Below, piece by piece: positions 29,164 through 38,238 of a stretch of DNA of 64,000 nt. The first letter of the stretch is position 1, and each line of letters starts with the position of its first letter. Origin of the DNA: a virus; the IMG/VR virus record IMGVR_UViG_3300032893_000763, positions 29,769-93,768 of that record; one strand, 5' to 3'. The translations under genes and the position numbers were made by a program. The notes beneath the pieces were generated by a model. That model searched no databases and had not been told where the DNA came from. It saw only the letters and a list, made by a program, of their open reading frames with translations.

Positions 29164-31539
29164 ATGCCCGAACTCGGCAAGGCCACATACGAACTCATCT
29201 TCAACACGTCGCAGGTGGCGAAGATGGCACAGGCCGAGGCCGTCGTGGTGGACACGACGGACTCGATGGCGTCTGCGACCGCCGAGGCCGACGCCACGTT
29301 CGCGCGGCTCGGCGCTCAGACGGGCGTCATGGCCCGCGACCTGGAGGCGAGTCTCGGCGCGGCTGCCGAGGCGTCCAACGCCTTCGCCGCTGCCACCGAG
29401 CGAGCGGCTGCTCGCGCGGGCATGGCCGTGAAGACGGCGACGGCAGAGTCAGAGGGTGCCATCGCTCGCTTCGGGAAGATCGGCGGCGGCATGGGGCAGA
29501 TGCTCGGGCTCGGCGCGGCGTACTTCTTCGTCAAGGGCGGGCTCGACTGGATGAAGTCCGCACAGCAAGGGTGGCTCGGGATCAAGAACGCGATCCAGGC
29601 GACCGGCGGGGTGGCGGGCGTCACCGCGCAGGATGCCTCGAAGCTCTCCGATCAGATCACCAACCTGACCGGCAACACCCGTGGGGCGAACTTGCAGATG
29701 GAGCAGATGCTCCTCCGCTTCGACAACCTGCGCAACATGGGCACGTCCAAGACCAACATCTTCGACCGGGCCGGAATGATGGTCGAGAACATCGCCACGG
29801 TCACGCAGCGCAGCACGCGGATGATCGCGCTCGCGCTCGGCAAGACCCTGCAAGACCCGGCCAACAACCTGAACTCGCTCGGCCGTGCGGGCATCCGCTT
29901 CAACAAGACGCAACAGGACATGGTGAAGAACATCCAGGCGGGCACGCAGTCCTTCCAGGGGTACACCGGAGTCCTCGGTGCGCAGCTTTACGTCCTCCAA
30001 CAGCTTCACCGCTACAACGGTGCGGCTGCCGCGCAGGAGGGCTCGCTCACGGTGCAGTGGAACAAGGCCAAGGACGCCATCGACAAGTCGGCGGCGTCGA
30101 TCCTCAAGGGCTTCCTGCCGACGCTCATAAGTCTCGGCCGCAACCTGGCGAGCGTGGCGGGCCTGCTCGCGCACCACACAACGCTGCTCAAGGATCTCAT
30201 CGAGGCGTACGTGCTGGCGAAGGGCGCGGCGTTCGCGTTCAACACCGCGATGAAGCTCGGCAACCTGCTCACCACGATCACGTCCCTCGGGAAGCTCAAG
30301 ACGGCGCTGTTCGGTGTTCGTGCGGCGGAGACGGCGACCGCTGGAGAGGCGGGCGCGATGGATGCGGCGATGCTCGCCAACCCCGTCGGCGCTATCCTCA
30401 TCGGCCTCGCCGCCCTTGGCGCGGGCTTCTACGAACTCTACAAGCACGTCAAGGCCGTGCGCGACATGGCGAACGCCACGTGGGACACGCTCAAGCATGG
30501 CGCGAAGATCGTCACGGGCGGCGGCATGAAGAACCCGCTCAACTGGCTGCCGGGCCTCGGCAAGTACATCGGCAACGAGACGTACAACGCGGTCAACGGT
30601 AAGGACAACACCCCGAGCAGCGCAGGCACCGGCCTCTCCCCGAAGTTCATCGCACAGCTTCGTGCACGGTATCAGGCGTGGATCGCAGGAGGCGTCCCGA
30701 CCAAGGACGCGATCCAGTCGCTCATGAACATGTACCCCGGACTCACCGAGACGGACGTGTCCGTCATCACTGGAGCGAAGCACGCCGAGATGCACAAGGG
30801 TGCGCGGAAGAAGCCGAAGCCCCCGCACACGCCGAGCAACAACCTGCTTACGAACACGAGTGGGAACTTCCTCTCCCCACAGTTGCAGCTTGCCGAGGCC
30901 AAGGCAGGATTCACCAAGTCCACCAAGGACGACATCGCGGTGTGGAAGCAGGAGGAGACGTATCTGTTCAACCTGCTCAAGACGAAGAAGCTGAGCATGG
31001 CGACCAAGACGGCACTCTGGACGCAGTTGGATTCGATCCAGGCGAACATCGAGAACGCACAGAAGGCGCTTGCGAAGAAGCTCGGCAAGTACACCGGGCT
31101 CGTCCCGCTGCCGATGGCCGAGGCGTATCAGAAGGCGCTCCAGGACAACAACCTCAAGAAGCAGATCGCCGTGCTCAAGCAGGAGGAGACGTACCTCCAG
31201 AAGCTCGTCAACGCCCACAAGCTCCACGGGGCCAAGCAGCTTGCGGCGATGAAGGAACTCACCAAGGTGAAGAAGGATCTCGCGGCGGCGATCAAGAAGG
31301 AGGCCAACGCTCAGGACGCGACCAAGAATGAGTTGCAGGCGTTCATGGACACCCGTGGGTCGTTCTTCTCCGAGTTCGCGTCGAGTGTCTTCCACGCAGG
31401 CCCGAACGGGATGGAGACGGGCTCGGCGTCCACTGCGGCGATCACGAAGAACATCAGTCAGACCAACCACTTCAACGAGATGCCCAAGGATCGCTTCGCG
31501 CTCGGGCGCGAGATGGCCCGTGCGGCGGCGGCGGTGTAA
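29164..31539 (+). CDS. Tape measure protein
   Basis: 791 residues, the longest gene of the tail block. Ala/Glu-rich N-terminal coiled coil, a Gly-rich hydrophobic stretch (GKIGGGMGQMLGLGAAYFFVKGG), a central hydrophobic part (GAILIGLAALGAGFYELY) and repeated K-rich helices (two DIAVWKQEETYL / IAVLKQEETYL copies). Sets tail length and probably carries the membrane-penetrating region. Confidence 0.85.
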   Translation: MPELGKATYELIFNTSQVAKMAQAEAVVVDTTDSMASATAEADATFARLGAQTGVMARDLEASLGAAAEASNAFAAATERAAARAGMAVKTATAESEGAIARFGKIGGGMGQMLGLGAAYFFVKGGLDWMKSAQQGWLGIKNAIQATGGVAGVTAQDASKLSDQITNLTGNTRGANLQMEQMLLRFDNLRNMGTSKTNIFDRAGMMVENIATVTQRSTRMIALALGKTLQDPANNLNSLGRAGIRFNKTQQDMVKNIQAGTQSFQGYTGVLGAQLYVLQQLHRYNGAAAAQEGSLTVQWNKAKDAIDKSAASILKGFLPTLISLGRNLASVAGLLAHHTTLLKDLIEAYVLAKGAAFAFNTAMKLGNLLTTITSLGKLKTALFGVRAAETATAGEAGAMDAAMLANPVGAILIGLAALGAGFYELYKHVKAVRDMANATWDTLKHGAKIVTGGGMKNPLNWLPGLGKYIGNETYNAVNGKDNTPSSAGTGLSPKFIAQLRARYQAWIAGGVPTKDAIQSLMNMYPGLTETDVSVITGAKHAEMHKGARKKPKPPHTPSNNLLTNTSGNFLSPQLQLAEAKAGFTKSTKDDIAVWKQEETYLFNLLKTKKLSMATKTALWTQLDSIQANIENAQKALAKKLGKYTGLVPLPMAEAYQKALQDNNLKKQIAVLKQEETYLQKLVNAHKLHGAKQLAAMKELTKVKKDLAAAIKKEANAQDATKNELQAFMDTRGSFFSEFASSVFHAGPNGMETGSASTAAITKNISQTNHFNEMPKDRFALGREMARAAAAV

Positions 31540-31542
31540 AGC

Positions 31543-32496
31543 GTGGACATCGGAATCCCCATGAGCCTCTACACTCCCCTCGGGGAGATCGTGTTCAACG
31601 ACCTCTCGGGTGACGCGACGAGCGCGAGCCTCGCTGGCCTCGGCGGCAATATCTGGCCCGGCCCCGGCGTCGTGCCCGCGTCCGTCTCGGCGGGGTGGAA
31701 CGCCACCGGACTCCCGGCGGGCAACGGCTACCTCATGCAGTTCGCGTCCGGGATGCACGGCGGCGCGGTGCGCAACCCGGTGGACAACCGGCCGCACAAG
31801 CACGGCGGCATCATTCACAAGTTCTACTCCGGCCCCAAGTATTTCACCCTCCAGGGCCTCGTGGTCGGGGACACGCCGGAGATCCGCCAGGTGCTCTACG
31901 ACTACCTGGCCGGGTGGGTCTTCTCCGCGATGCAGACGGACTGCCGCTTCTTCTTCAAGCCTCCGGGCCAGGCCACTCGCTTCAAGACGGTGCGCAACTA
32001 CGATGCCACCGAGATCGTCGGCCCGCAGGGTACGGCGGGCGCATCGCCGGACAACATCGCAGCGCCGAAGGAGTACACCGCGCAGTTCGTCTCGGTCAAC
32101 CCGTTCTCGTACACGTACAGCGAGCGTGACAACGGCGTCTACGAAGACGTGCCCACGATCTACGGCGGCGGCTCGGTGTTCATCCCGAACGAAGGCACCG
32201 CCGACACCTGGCCGGTCATCGAGGTCTACGCCCCGCCGTCGTCCAGCTTCCTCGCATCCTTCACGCTCGACAACGGCACGTACCAAGTCGAGTGGGCGGG
32301 CAACGTCGCCCACGGCCACTACGTCGAGGTTGACATGTTCAACGAGACGATGTATATGGACGGGAACTCGACCAACGAACTCGGTGGGCTCAACGATCAG
32401 TCCGACTTCTGGAGCATCCCTCCGGGCGGGTGCACGGTGTCCGTCACCCCCGGTGCCCATCACATCGTGGTCAAGTCCAACGACGCTTGGGTCTAA
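31543..32496 (+). CDS. Distal tail protein (Dit-like)
   Basis: 317 residues, GTG start. Follows the tape measure gene. LYTPLGEIVFND, FTLQGLVVGDTPEIRQVLYDYLAGWV and the mid-protein FKTVRNYDATEIVGPQ block agree with Dit N-terminal domains; the C-terminal half is a galectin-like beta domain. Confidence 0.7.
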   Translation: MDIGIPMSLYTPLGEIVFNDLSGDATSASLAGLGGNIWPGPGVVPASVSAGWNATGLPAGNGYLMQFASGMHGGAVRNPVDNRPHKHGGIIHKFYSGPKYFTLQGLVVGDTPEIRQVLYDYLAGWVFSAMQTDCRFFFKPPGQATRFKTVRNYDATEIVGPQGTAGASPDNIAAPKEYTAQFVSVNPFSYTYSERDNGVYEDVPTIYGGGSVFIPNEGTADTWPVIEVYAPPSSSFLASFTLDNGTYQVEWAGNVAHGHYVEVDMFNETMYMDGNSTNELGGLNDQSDFWSIPPGGCTVSVTPGAHHIVVKSNDAWV

Positions 32497-32499
32497 GCC

Positions 32500-33708
32500 G
32501 TGGGCTCCCCGATCTACGCACCCGTAGAGTGGCGGTTCACGATCATGGCCCCGGTCGGCGCGGGCTCGTGGAAGAAGGTGTCGATCCTCACCCATCTCGC
32601 GGACAACATCGAGCTTCTCTATCAGTTGAACCGGAGCGCCATGCTCACGTTCACCGTCCCGAGCGACCATCCGCAGGTGAACATCCCGCACACGGACGGG
32701 CTCCCGTACCTCGCGGCTGGCCCGCGTTGGGTGCTCGGGTGGCGCAAGTCTCCCTCCTCGCTCGCTCCGTCTCCGGGTGGGTGGGAGTTGAAGTACGCCG
32801 GACGTGTGTGGTCGGTGCAGGATCAGGGCGACGGCGACACGTCGAAGACGATGGTCACGTGCTTCGACGCACTCAAGCACCTGGAGAAGCGCATCGTGCG
32901 CTCGGCCGACGGCGACTTCCGCAAGCAGGTGCGGTGGTGGGGCTCGCCGCGCGGAGATGCGACCTACGACTCCATCATCCTCGACATGATCGAGCGCACG
33001 CAGACGCTCGTCGGCACCTGCCGCATCGACACGACGGGCGGGCATTGGGTCACGTGCGGCGAGTCCACCGTCGGCTTCGATCAGGCGTACGTTCTGCCGT
33101 CGATCATCCGGCTCACGGACACCGGCAACATCGACCTCGACCCGACGCCGCTCGACGGCTCCGACAACGACTTCCTCCGCCTCGGCGCACTCCCCCGCCT
33201 CGGGACGGACAAGCCGAGCATCATCCTCGGCTACGCTGCGCCTCCGCGCCGCGCAGTCAACTTCGACCGGACGACGACGCTCGACAACCTGGCGAACTCC
33301 GTCTACCTGTTCGGCAAGTCGAACAAGGGGCACTTGGTCAATCAGTTCGACGCGGACTCGCAGGCGATCTACGACATCTTCGAGGACGTAACGGTCGTGT
33401 CCAACGTGGAGCACGTTGACCTGCTCACGGCACTGGCCGAGGAGGAGATTTTCCTGCGCAAGTCGCCGCACGATCTCGTGTCCATCACGCCGACCCCCGA
33501 GGACTCGCCGCGCTTCTTCAACGAGTACGGCATCGGAGACTCGATCTACCTCAAGGCGTCCAAGCCCGCGACCGGCACGACGTTCCCCGACACCCGTGAC
33601 ACGCTCTCCGGGCTCCAGCGGGTCTACGGTGCGAAGCTCAGCGTGAGCACGGAGTACGGCGAGGCCGTCTCGGAGCTTGTCGCCTCTGCACAGGCGGAGT
33701 CGAGCTAA
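32500..33708 (+). CDS. Tail hub/baseplate protein (Gp37-like)
   Basis: 402 residues, GTG start. Resembles the ReqiPepy6 Gp37-like siphovirus family: N-terminal [35 protein letters not shown] and a late [14 protein letters not shown]. Probably the hub to which the fibre attaches. The next ATG overlaps its stop. Confidence 0.7.
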   Translation: MGSPIYAPVEWRFTIMAPVGAGSWKKVSILTHLADNIELLYQLNRSAMLTFTVPSDHPQVNIPHTDGLPYLAAGPRWVLGWRKSPSSLAPSPGGWELKYAGRVWSVQDQGDGDTSKTMVTCFDALKHLEKRIVRSADGDFRKQVRWWGSPRGDATYDSIILDMIERTQTLVGTCRIDTTGGHWVTCGESTVGFDQAYVLPSIIRLTDTGNIDLDPTPLDGSDNDFLRLGALPRLGTDKPSIILGYAAPPRRAVNFDRTTTLDNLANSVYLFGKSNKGHLVNQFDADSQAIYDIFEDVTVVSNVEHVDLLTALAEEEIFLRKSPHDLVSITPTPEDSPRFFNEYGIGDSIYLKASKPATGTTFPDTRDTLSGLQRVYGAKLSVSTEYGEAVSELVASAQAESS

Positions 33709-35756
33709 TGGCGCAGAACCAGCGCAGGACGACCGTCCACACGAAGGTGTGGGGCGAGCACGACACCCGTATTCGCGGTGTGGAGACTCGCGCCGACGGC
33801 GAGTGGATCTACGTCGGCACGTACCCCGGCGACGACAACACGACGCCGGACTCTCCTCCGTTCGAGAACGGGTGGGCGAACATCGGCTCGGGCAACGTGC
33901 CGCTGCGCTTCCGCTGGCTCCTCTCGGGCACCATCGAGATCGAGGGCGAGATCAGCGGCGGCTCCGTCGGCACGGTGGTCTTCACGCTCCCCATCGGCTT
34001 CCGCCCGGACTACAAGCAGCACCCCGTCGGCGGCGACGGCTTCGACAACTTCATCCTGTGGGAGGTCGATACCGACGGCTCCGTGTCCATCGTCGGCCAC
34101 GGCTCGACCGGCCCCACAGGCCCCACCGGCTCGGTAGGCCCGGCCGGAGCCACAGGCCCGGCGGGCGCGACCGGCCCTACCGGCCCTACGGGGCCGAGCG
34201 GCCCGAGCGGCTCTCCGGGTGGCCCCACGGGGCCGACCGGGCCGACCGGGCCGAGTGGTTCTCCGGGCGCAGCGGGAGCCACCGGGCCGACTGGCCCGAC
34301 CGGCCCCTCGGGATCTCCTGGAGGCCCGACTGGCCCGACCGGCCCCGTCGGGAACACCGGCCCGACTGGCCCCTCTGGCCCCTCTGGCCCCTCCGGCCCC
34401 TCTGGCCCCTCCGGCCCGGCAGGACTCGACGGGCTCGATGGCCGCGACGGCGCGACCGGCCCGACCGGCCCGACGGGCTCGACCGGGCCTGTAGGCGCAA
34501 CGGGGCCGATCGGCGGCACAGGAGGCACAGGAGGTACCGGCGGCACAGGAGGTACCGGCGGTACCGGCGGCGTCGGCGCAACTGGCCCCGGCGGCGCGGG
34601 CAGTGTCGGAGCAACCGGCCCGACGGGCGCAACCGGCCCGATGGGTCTGCCCGGCACTGACGGCAATCCGGGGGCGACAGGCGCGACGGGCGCAACTGGC
34701 CCAGGCGTTACAACCAACATCACCACGTTCACGACTGCCTCGACCGGCGCAACCGGTTCGGGCGCGACGTGGAACAAGCCCGCTGGAGTCACGGTCGTCA
34801 AGGTCATCTGCATCGGTGGAGGCGGAGGCGGGGGCTGCGGATCCAAGGCGGCGTCATCACGGTCAGGGGGCGCAGGCGGTGGCGGCGGAGCGTACAGCGA
34901 GAAGGTGTTCCGGGCATCTGACCTTGGTGCGACAGAACTCGTCATTGTCGGCGCCGGAGGTGCGGGCGGTACCTTCGCTGGCACCCCGGGCGGTACGTCA
35001 GGAGGGAACTCGTACTTCGGTGCGACCGGCTCTCCCGCGAAGGAGATGGCTGGTGGCGGTGGCGGAGGCTACGGTGCAACTGGCTCGGCGACTAGCCCAA
35101 CGGGTGGAGGTGGCGGAGGCACTGCTACCGCCGGTTGTACTGGCGGAGCAAACGCGGCCGGTGGCGGCGGCGGCGGCCCGTTCATGCAGACCGCGAGCAC
35201 CAATGGTGCGAATGGCGGAGGTAACAACACGATGGCAAGCGCCGGGCAAGGCGGTGGGGGGTCGGCGGGCGCACAGAACGGTGGCTACGCTGAGAACGGC
35301 GGCGGAGGCGGCGGAGGCGGGGGCACCTCATCTACTGCCACTGGTGGTCCTGGCGGAAAGTCCCTCAATGGCGCGGGAGGTGGCGGCGGAGGCGGTGGCG
35401 CGACCGCTGCGACCGGCGCGGGTGGCGCGGGCGGAACGAGCGGAGCGGCCTGCGGGGTTCCCACTATCACGGGCACCGGCAGCATGGCATCCGGATCAGG
35501 CGCGGGTGGTGGACAGGCCGGAGGCGTATTCGCGGCGAGCGGTACGAACAATGGTACTGACGGGACAAGCAATCCCGAAGGACTTTGCGGAAATGGCGGC
35601 GGCGGCGGTGGCGCATCCGATACAGCGGCTGGCGGTCATGGTGGCAAGGGGGGCGCATACGGTGGTGGAGGCGGCGGAGGCGGCTCGTCTAACTCGGGCA
35701 CTCCCGGAGCGGGAGGCACGGGCGGCGATGGTGTCGTCATCGTGATAAGCTGGTAG
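33708..35756 (+). CDS. Collagen-like, glycine-rich tail fibre
   Basis: 682 residues. N-terminal ~125 residues attach to the tail ([14 protein letters not shown]). Then ~200 residues of G-X-Y collagen repeats ([15 protein letters not shown] and GGTGGT units) and, from ~370, a glycine-rich domain (GGGGGGG stretches, ending GDGVVIVIS) of the kind found at receptor-binding tips. The second half uses more A/T-ending codons than the first, so the tip may be a recent exchange. Confidence 0.8.
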   Translation: MAQNQRRTTVHTKVWGEHDTRIRGVETRADGEWIYVGTYPGDDNTTPDSPPFENGWANIGSGNVPLRFRWLLSGTIEIEGEISGGSVGTVVFTLPIGFRPDYKQHPVGGDGFDNFILWEVDTDGSVSIVGHGSTGPTGPTGSVGPAGATGPAGATGPTGPTGPSGPSGSPGGPTGPTGPTGPSGSPGAAGATGPTGPTGPSGSPGGPTGPTGPVGNTGPTGPSGPSGPSGPSGPSGPAGLDGLDGRDGATGPTGPTGSTGPVGATGPIGGTGGTGGTGGTGGTGGTGGVGATGPGGAGSVGATGPTGATGPMGLPGTDGNPGATGATGATGPGVTTNITTFTTASTGATGSGATWNKPAGVTVVKVICIGGGGGGGCGSKAASSRSGGAGGGGGAYSEKVFRASDLGATELVIVGAGGAGGTFAGTPGGTSGGNSYFGATGSPAKEMAGGGGGGYGATGSATSPTGGGGGGTATAGCTGGANAAGGGGGGPFMQTASTNGANGGGNNTMASAGQGGGGSAGAQNGGYAENGGGGGGGGGTSSTATGGPGGKSLNGAGGGGGGGGATAATGAGGAGGTSGAACGVPTITGTGSMASGSGAGGGQAGGVFAASGTNNGTDGTSNPEGLCGNGGGGGGASDTAAGGHGGKGGAYGGGGGGGGSSNSGTPGAGGTGGDGVVIVISW

Positions 35757-35757
35757 C

Positions 35758-36906
35758 GTGAAGCGGAAGCGGCTCCACGTCGTTGGTCTTCCTTGGACAC
35801 AAGTCACGCGCGAGTACCTCCACTGCGCGTACACGCAGAAGCTCCTGAAGTTCTGTGACATGATGTCGAGGGAGTACGAAGTCATCTTGTACTCCGCCGG
35901 AAGCGGATGCGATGCGACTTGCGCTGAGCACGTTATCGTGATGAGCGACGATGAGCAGCGCGCGCACTACGGAGAGTGGGACGCGAACAATCTCTTCGGC
36001 AACATCGACTGGGACACGATGACGCCAGCGTGGATTTCGTTCAATGCAAGCGCCACATACCAGATCAACGAGCGCCGCGATAAGCGCGACTTCCTCTGCT
36101 TGCTCACCGGCGCACAGAAGCCCATCGCGGACATGCTGGAAACCCTCGTTCTGCCCGTGGAGTGGGCCGTCGGGTATGAGGGCATCGCCACACCGTTCCG
36201 CGTGTTCGAGTCGTACGCCTGGATGCATCACGTCTACGGCCTGGCTGGAATCAAGGACGGGCTCTCATTCGATGCGGTGATCCCGAACTTCTTCGATCCA
36301 GCAGACTTCCCGCACGTCCGCGCAGGACGCGGCGGGGACTACCTCCTCTTCATGGGACGACTCGTGCAGCGGAAGGGGCTGACCGTCGCATCCCTGATCG
36401 CGGAGCGTGTGGGGATGCCGCTCTATGTCGTCGGCCCCGGGGCGACCGAGGGACGAGACGGCTACGTCTCCGCACCGGAGGTTACGATTGAAGGAGAACA
36501 CATCCGCTACATCGGCCCAGTCGGACGAGAGCAGCGCGCGGAGCTACTGGCTGGCGCCGCAGTGACGCTCGTACCGACGCAGTACATCGAGCCCTTCGGT
36601 GGCGTCGCTGTCGAAGCGATGATGTCGGGCTGCCCCGTCGTTACCACTGATTGGGGCGCGTTCACGGAGACAGTGCAGGAGGGCGTGTCAGGCTATCGAT
36701 TCCGCACGCTGGGAGAGGCAGCCCGCGCAGTCGAGTTGTCCATCGACCTCGACTCTGAAGTCGTTCGCCAGTACGCGCTCGACCGCTACTCGCTCGATGC
36801 CGTGTTCCCGAGGTTTGACGCGCACTTCCAACGGCTCTCGTCTCTCTGGACGACATGGGACGGCGAGTTGGAAGGGGCTGCGCGCGTGGACGGTTGGTAT
36901 GCCTGA
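35758..36906 (+). CDS. GT4-type glycosyltransferase
   Basis: 382 residues, GTG start six bases after TAAGCT. LLFMGRLVQRKGLTVASLIAERVGMPLYVVGPG and PTQYIEPFGGVAVEAMMSGCPVVTTDWGAF are the GT4 signature blocks. Between fibre and LamG-like genes it may glycosylate the fibre. Third positions are visibly less GC-rich than in the capsid genes. Confidence 0.85.
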   Translation: MKRKRLHVVGLPWTQVTREYLHCAYTQKLLKFCDMMSREYEVILYSAGSGCDATCAEHVIVMSDDEQRAHYGEWDANNLFGNIDWDTMTPAWISFNASATYQINERRDKRDFLCLLTGAQKPIADMLETLVLPVEWAVGYEGIATPFRVFESYAWMHHVYGLAGIKDGLSFDAVIPNFFDPADFPHVRAGRGGDYLLFMGRLVQRKGLTVASLIAERVGMPLYVVGPGATEGRDGYVSAPEVTIEGEHIRYIGPVGREQRAELLAGAAVTLVPTQYIEPFGGVAVEAMMSGCPVVTTDWGAFTETVQEGVSGYRFRTLGEAARAVELSIDLDSEVVRQYALDRYSLDAVFPRFDAHFQRLSSLWTTWDGELEGAARVDGWYA

Positions 36907-37786
36907 CCCCGCGTGGTTCACCGGCCTGATCGACTGGTGGTCGATGGAGTCACTCGACTACAGCGGAACAGGTTCCCTTCCAGATCACGCGGGAGGTGGG
37001 CACCCAGGAACGACAGTCATCTCGACGCCGGTTATCGGCGTCAATGACACCACGATCGTCACGCTTGAATCTACCGATGCGCCGCCGTGGTTCTGCTCCA
37101 AGGGGGCGGGCGTCAAGGTAAGGATCTGGCCCGCCATCATCACCAACCACGACCTCGCAGGTTCAAATCCGTTCCAGATCAAAGCTGCCTATGGTGGGTC
37201 ACCCTGGTACTCGCCGAGCAGTTGGACGCTCGCTATTTGGGCGCGCGCTGATGAGTTCGGAGCAATCGCTGGCGGCCCCCCGCCGCTCGACTCGTACTTG
37301 ATCTCCGACTTGGCAATCTCGCACTACGAAGTGATGACGCTCATCGGCGACGAGGTATCAGACGGCGCGTCGGAAAACGGCTGGCGTATCCAGATCGGCA
37401 CGGACGGGAAGTCCGTGAACTTCACGTCACACTCAACAGCCGACATCACCATCGGCACGCTGACGGATGACCAGTGGCACCTCTACGTCGTGACATCTGA
37501 CGGTACGACGATCAAGACGTATATGGATACGACCCCGGGAGGAACGCTCGCTCACAGCGGATTCGCCGTGAGCAGCAACTCCATCCTGTGGGGCACGCGT
37601 AACGCTGAAGGTCCGGGAGACTTCGGGTACGCACAGCCGTGGAACGGTTCCTTCGCCGACACCCTCATGTGGGATCGGGCACTCTCTGCCGACGACATCG
37701 TGGAGTTCTTCCTCGGGCTCGACTGTGCGCAGGTGTACCGGATCAAGTCGAAGATCCACGGTGTCCGTCCGACGTGGCCGCTCTAG
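36899..37786 (+). CDS. LamG/concanavalin-like receptor-binding protein
   Basis: 295 residues, ATG overlapping the previous stop. GLIDWWSMES near the start and SSWTLAIWARADEFG, DDQWHLYVVTSDGTTIKTYMD and a final FADTLMWDRALSADDIVEFF are the typical pattern of LamG-type jellyroll domains of phage tail proteins. Likely binds surface glycans of the host. AT-richer third positions, like the neighbour. Confidence 0.75.
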   Translation: MPDPAWFTGLIDWWSMESLDYSGTGSLPDHAGGGHPGTTVISTPVIGVNDTTIVTLESTDAPPWFCSKGAGVKVRIWPAIITNHDLAGSNPFQIKAAYGGSPWYSPSSWTLAIWARADEFGAIAGGPPPLDSYLISDLAISHYEVMTLIGDEVSDGASENGWRIQIGTDGKSVNFTSHSTADITIGTLTDDQWHLYVVTSDGTTIKTYMDTTPGGTLAHSGFAVSSNSILWGTRNAEGPGDFGYAQPWNGSFADTLMWDRALSADDIVEFFLGLDCAQVYRIKSKIHGVRPTWPL

Positions 37787-37834
37787 GGCCTGCCTCGCTG
37801 GCCCATCTCGACGCTCCCGCCCCTCCAGGCCGAT

Positions 37835-37893
37835 TCCGGGCGGTTACATCTCCGGGCGGAGCCGTGCTCAGAGGGGCTTAGAATGGCTCAGAG
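37835..37893. repeat. Paired direct repeats in an intergenic gap
   Basis: TCCGGGCGG at 37835-37843 and 37851-37859, then GCTCAGAG at 37866-37873 and 37886-37893, with TAGAAT (37879-37884) between. No start codon stands at the usual six-base spacing. Otherwise nothing is seen in the 124-bp gap between 37786 and 37911. Confidence 0.4.
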
Positions 37894-37910
37894 ATACGAA
37901 CAGGTGTTCG

Positions 37911-38174
37911 CTATGCGCCGAGCGGCTCGACGCAGGCGGTGAGCAGCCCGTCCGGGGCCAGGCCGAGGCCCTTCACGGTGAAGACCTGCTCGGCGTTCAG
38001 GGCCGGGAAGGAGACGAGCAGCACGTCCCCCTCGTGGAGCCGGAAGCCCGGCTCGGGGTCGGGCGGCGTGAACTTCGCGTTGTGCTCCGCGATCCGGCCG
38101 AGCGCACCGGCCATGCTCAACACGGCGAGCGTGATGAGCCCGAGGGCGACCGCGATGATGACCCCTATCACCAC
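37911..38174 (-). CDS. Small membrane protein with soluble beta domain
   Basis: 87 residues. One N-terminal helix (VIGVIIAVALGLITLAVLSMAGAL), then a beta-rich tail (FRLHEGDVLLVSFPALNAEQVFTVKGLGL). GTG start set by TACCCT six bases upstream (38181-38186, minus), so leaderless. Sits alone against the flanking strand direction; possible superinfection or lysis accessory. Confidence 0.55.
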   Translation of the reverse strand: MVIGVIIAVALGLITLAVLSMAGALGRIAEHNAKFTPPDPEPGFRLHEGDVLLVSFPALNAEQVFTVKGLGLAPDGLLTACVEPLGA

Positions 38175-38226
38175 AGACGTAGGGTACCACGTGTCGCGTT
38201 CTACCTAGATCACGACATGGCTTCGC

Positions 38227-38238
38227 TAGAATAGGGTG
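38227..38238 (+). promoter_or_regulatory. Leaderless -10 of the portal operon
   Basis: TAGAAT 38227-38232, AGGGTG, ATG 38239. Confidence 0.7.

Noticed and set aside
29449-33471. 1340-codon open frame on the minus strand
   Set aside because: Shadow of the tape measure, Dit and hub genes. High GC leaves long antisense frames open; Arg/Val/Leu-biased composition and no start signal.
33708-35756. Repeats as a CRISPR or satellite array
   Set aside because: They are codon-based collagen G-X-Y and glycine-rich coding repeats in one open frame. No CRISPR array was seen anywhere.
37879-37893. TAGAAT followed by a 19-codon ORF
   Set aside because: The ATG overlaps the hexamer itself, so the usual six-base spacing fails. 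The ORF is Arg-rich and antisense to the 37911 gene.
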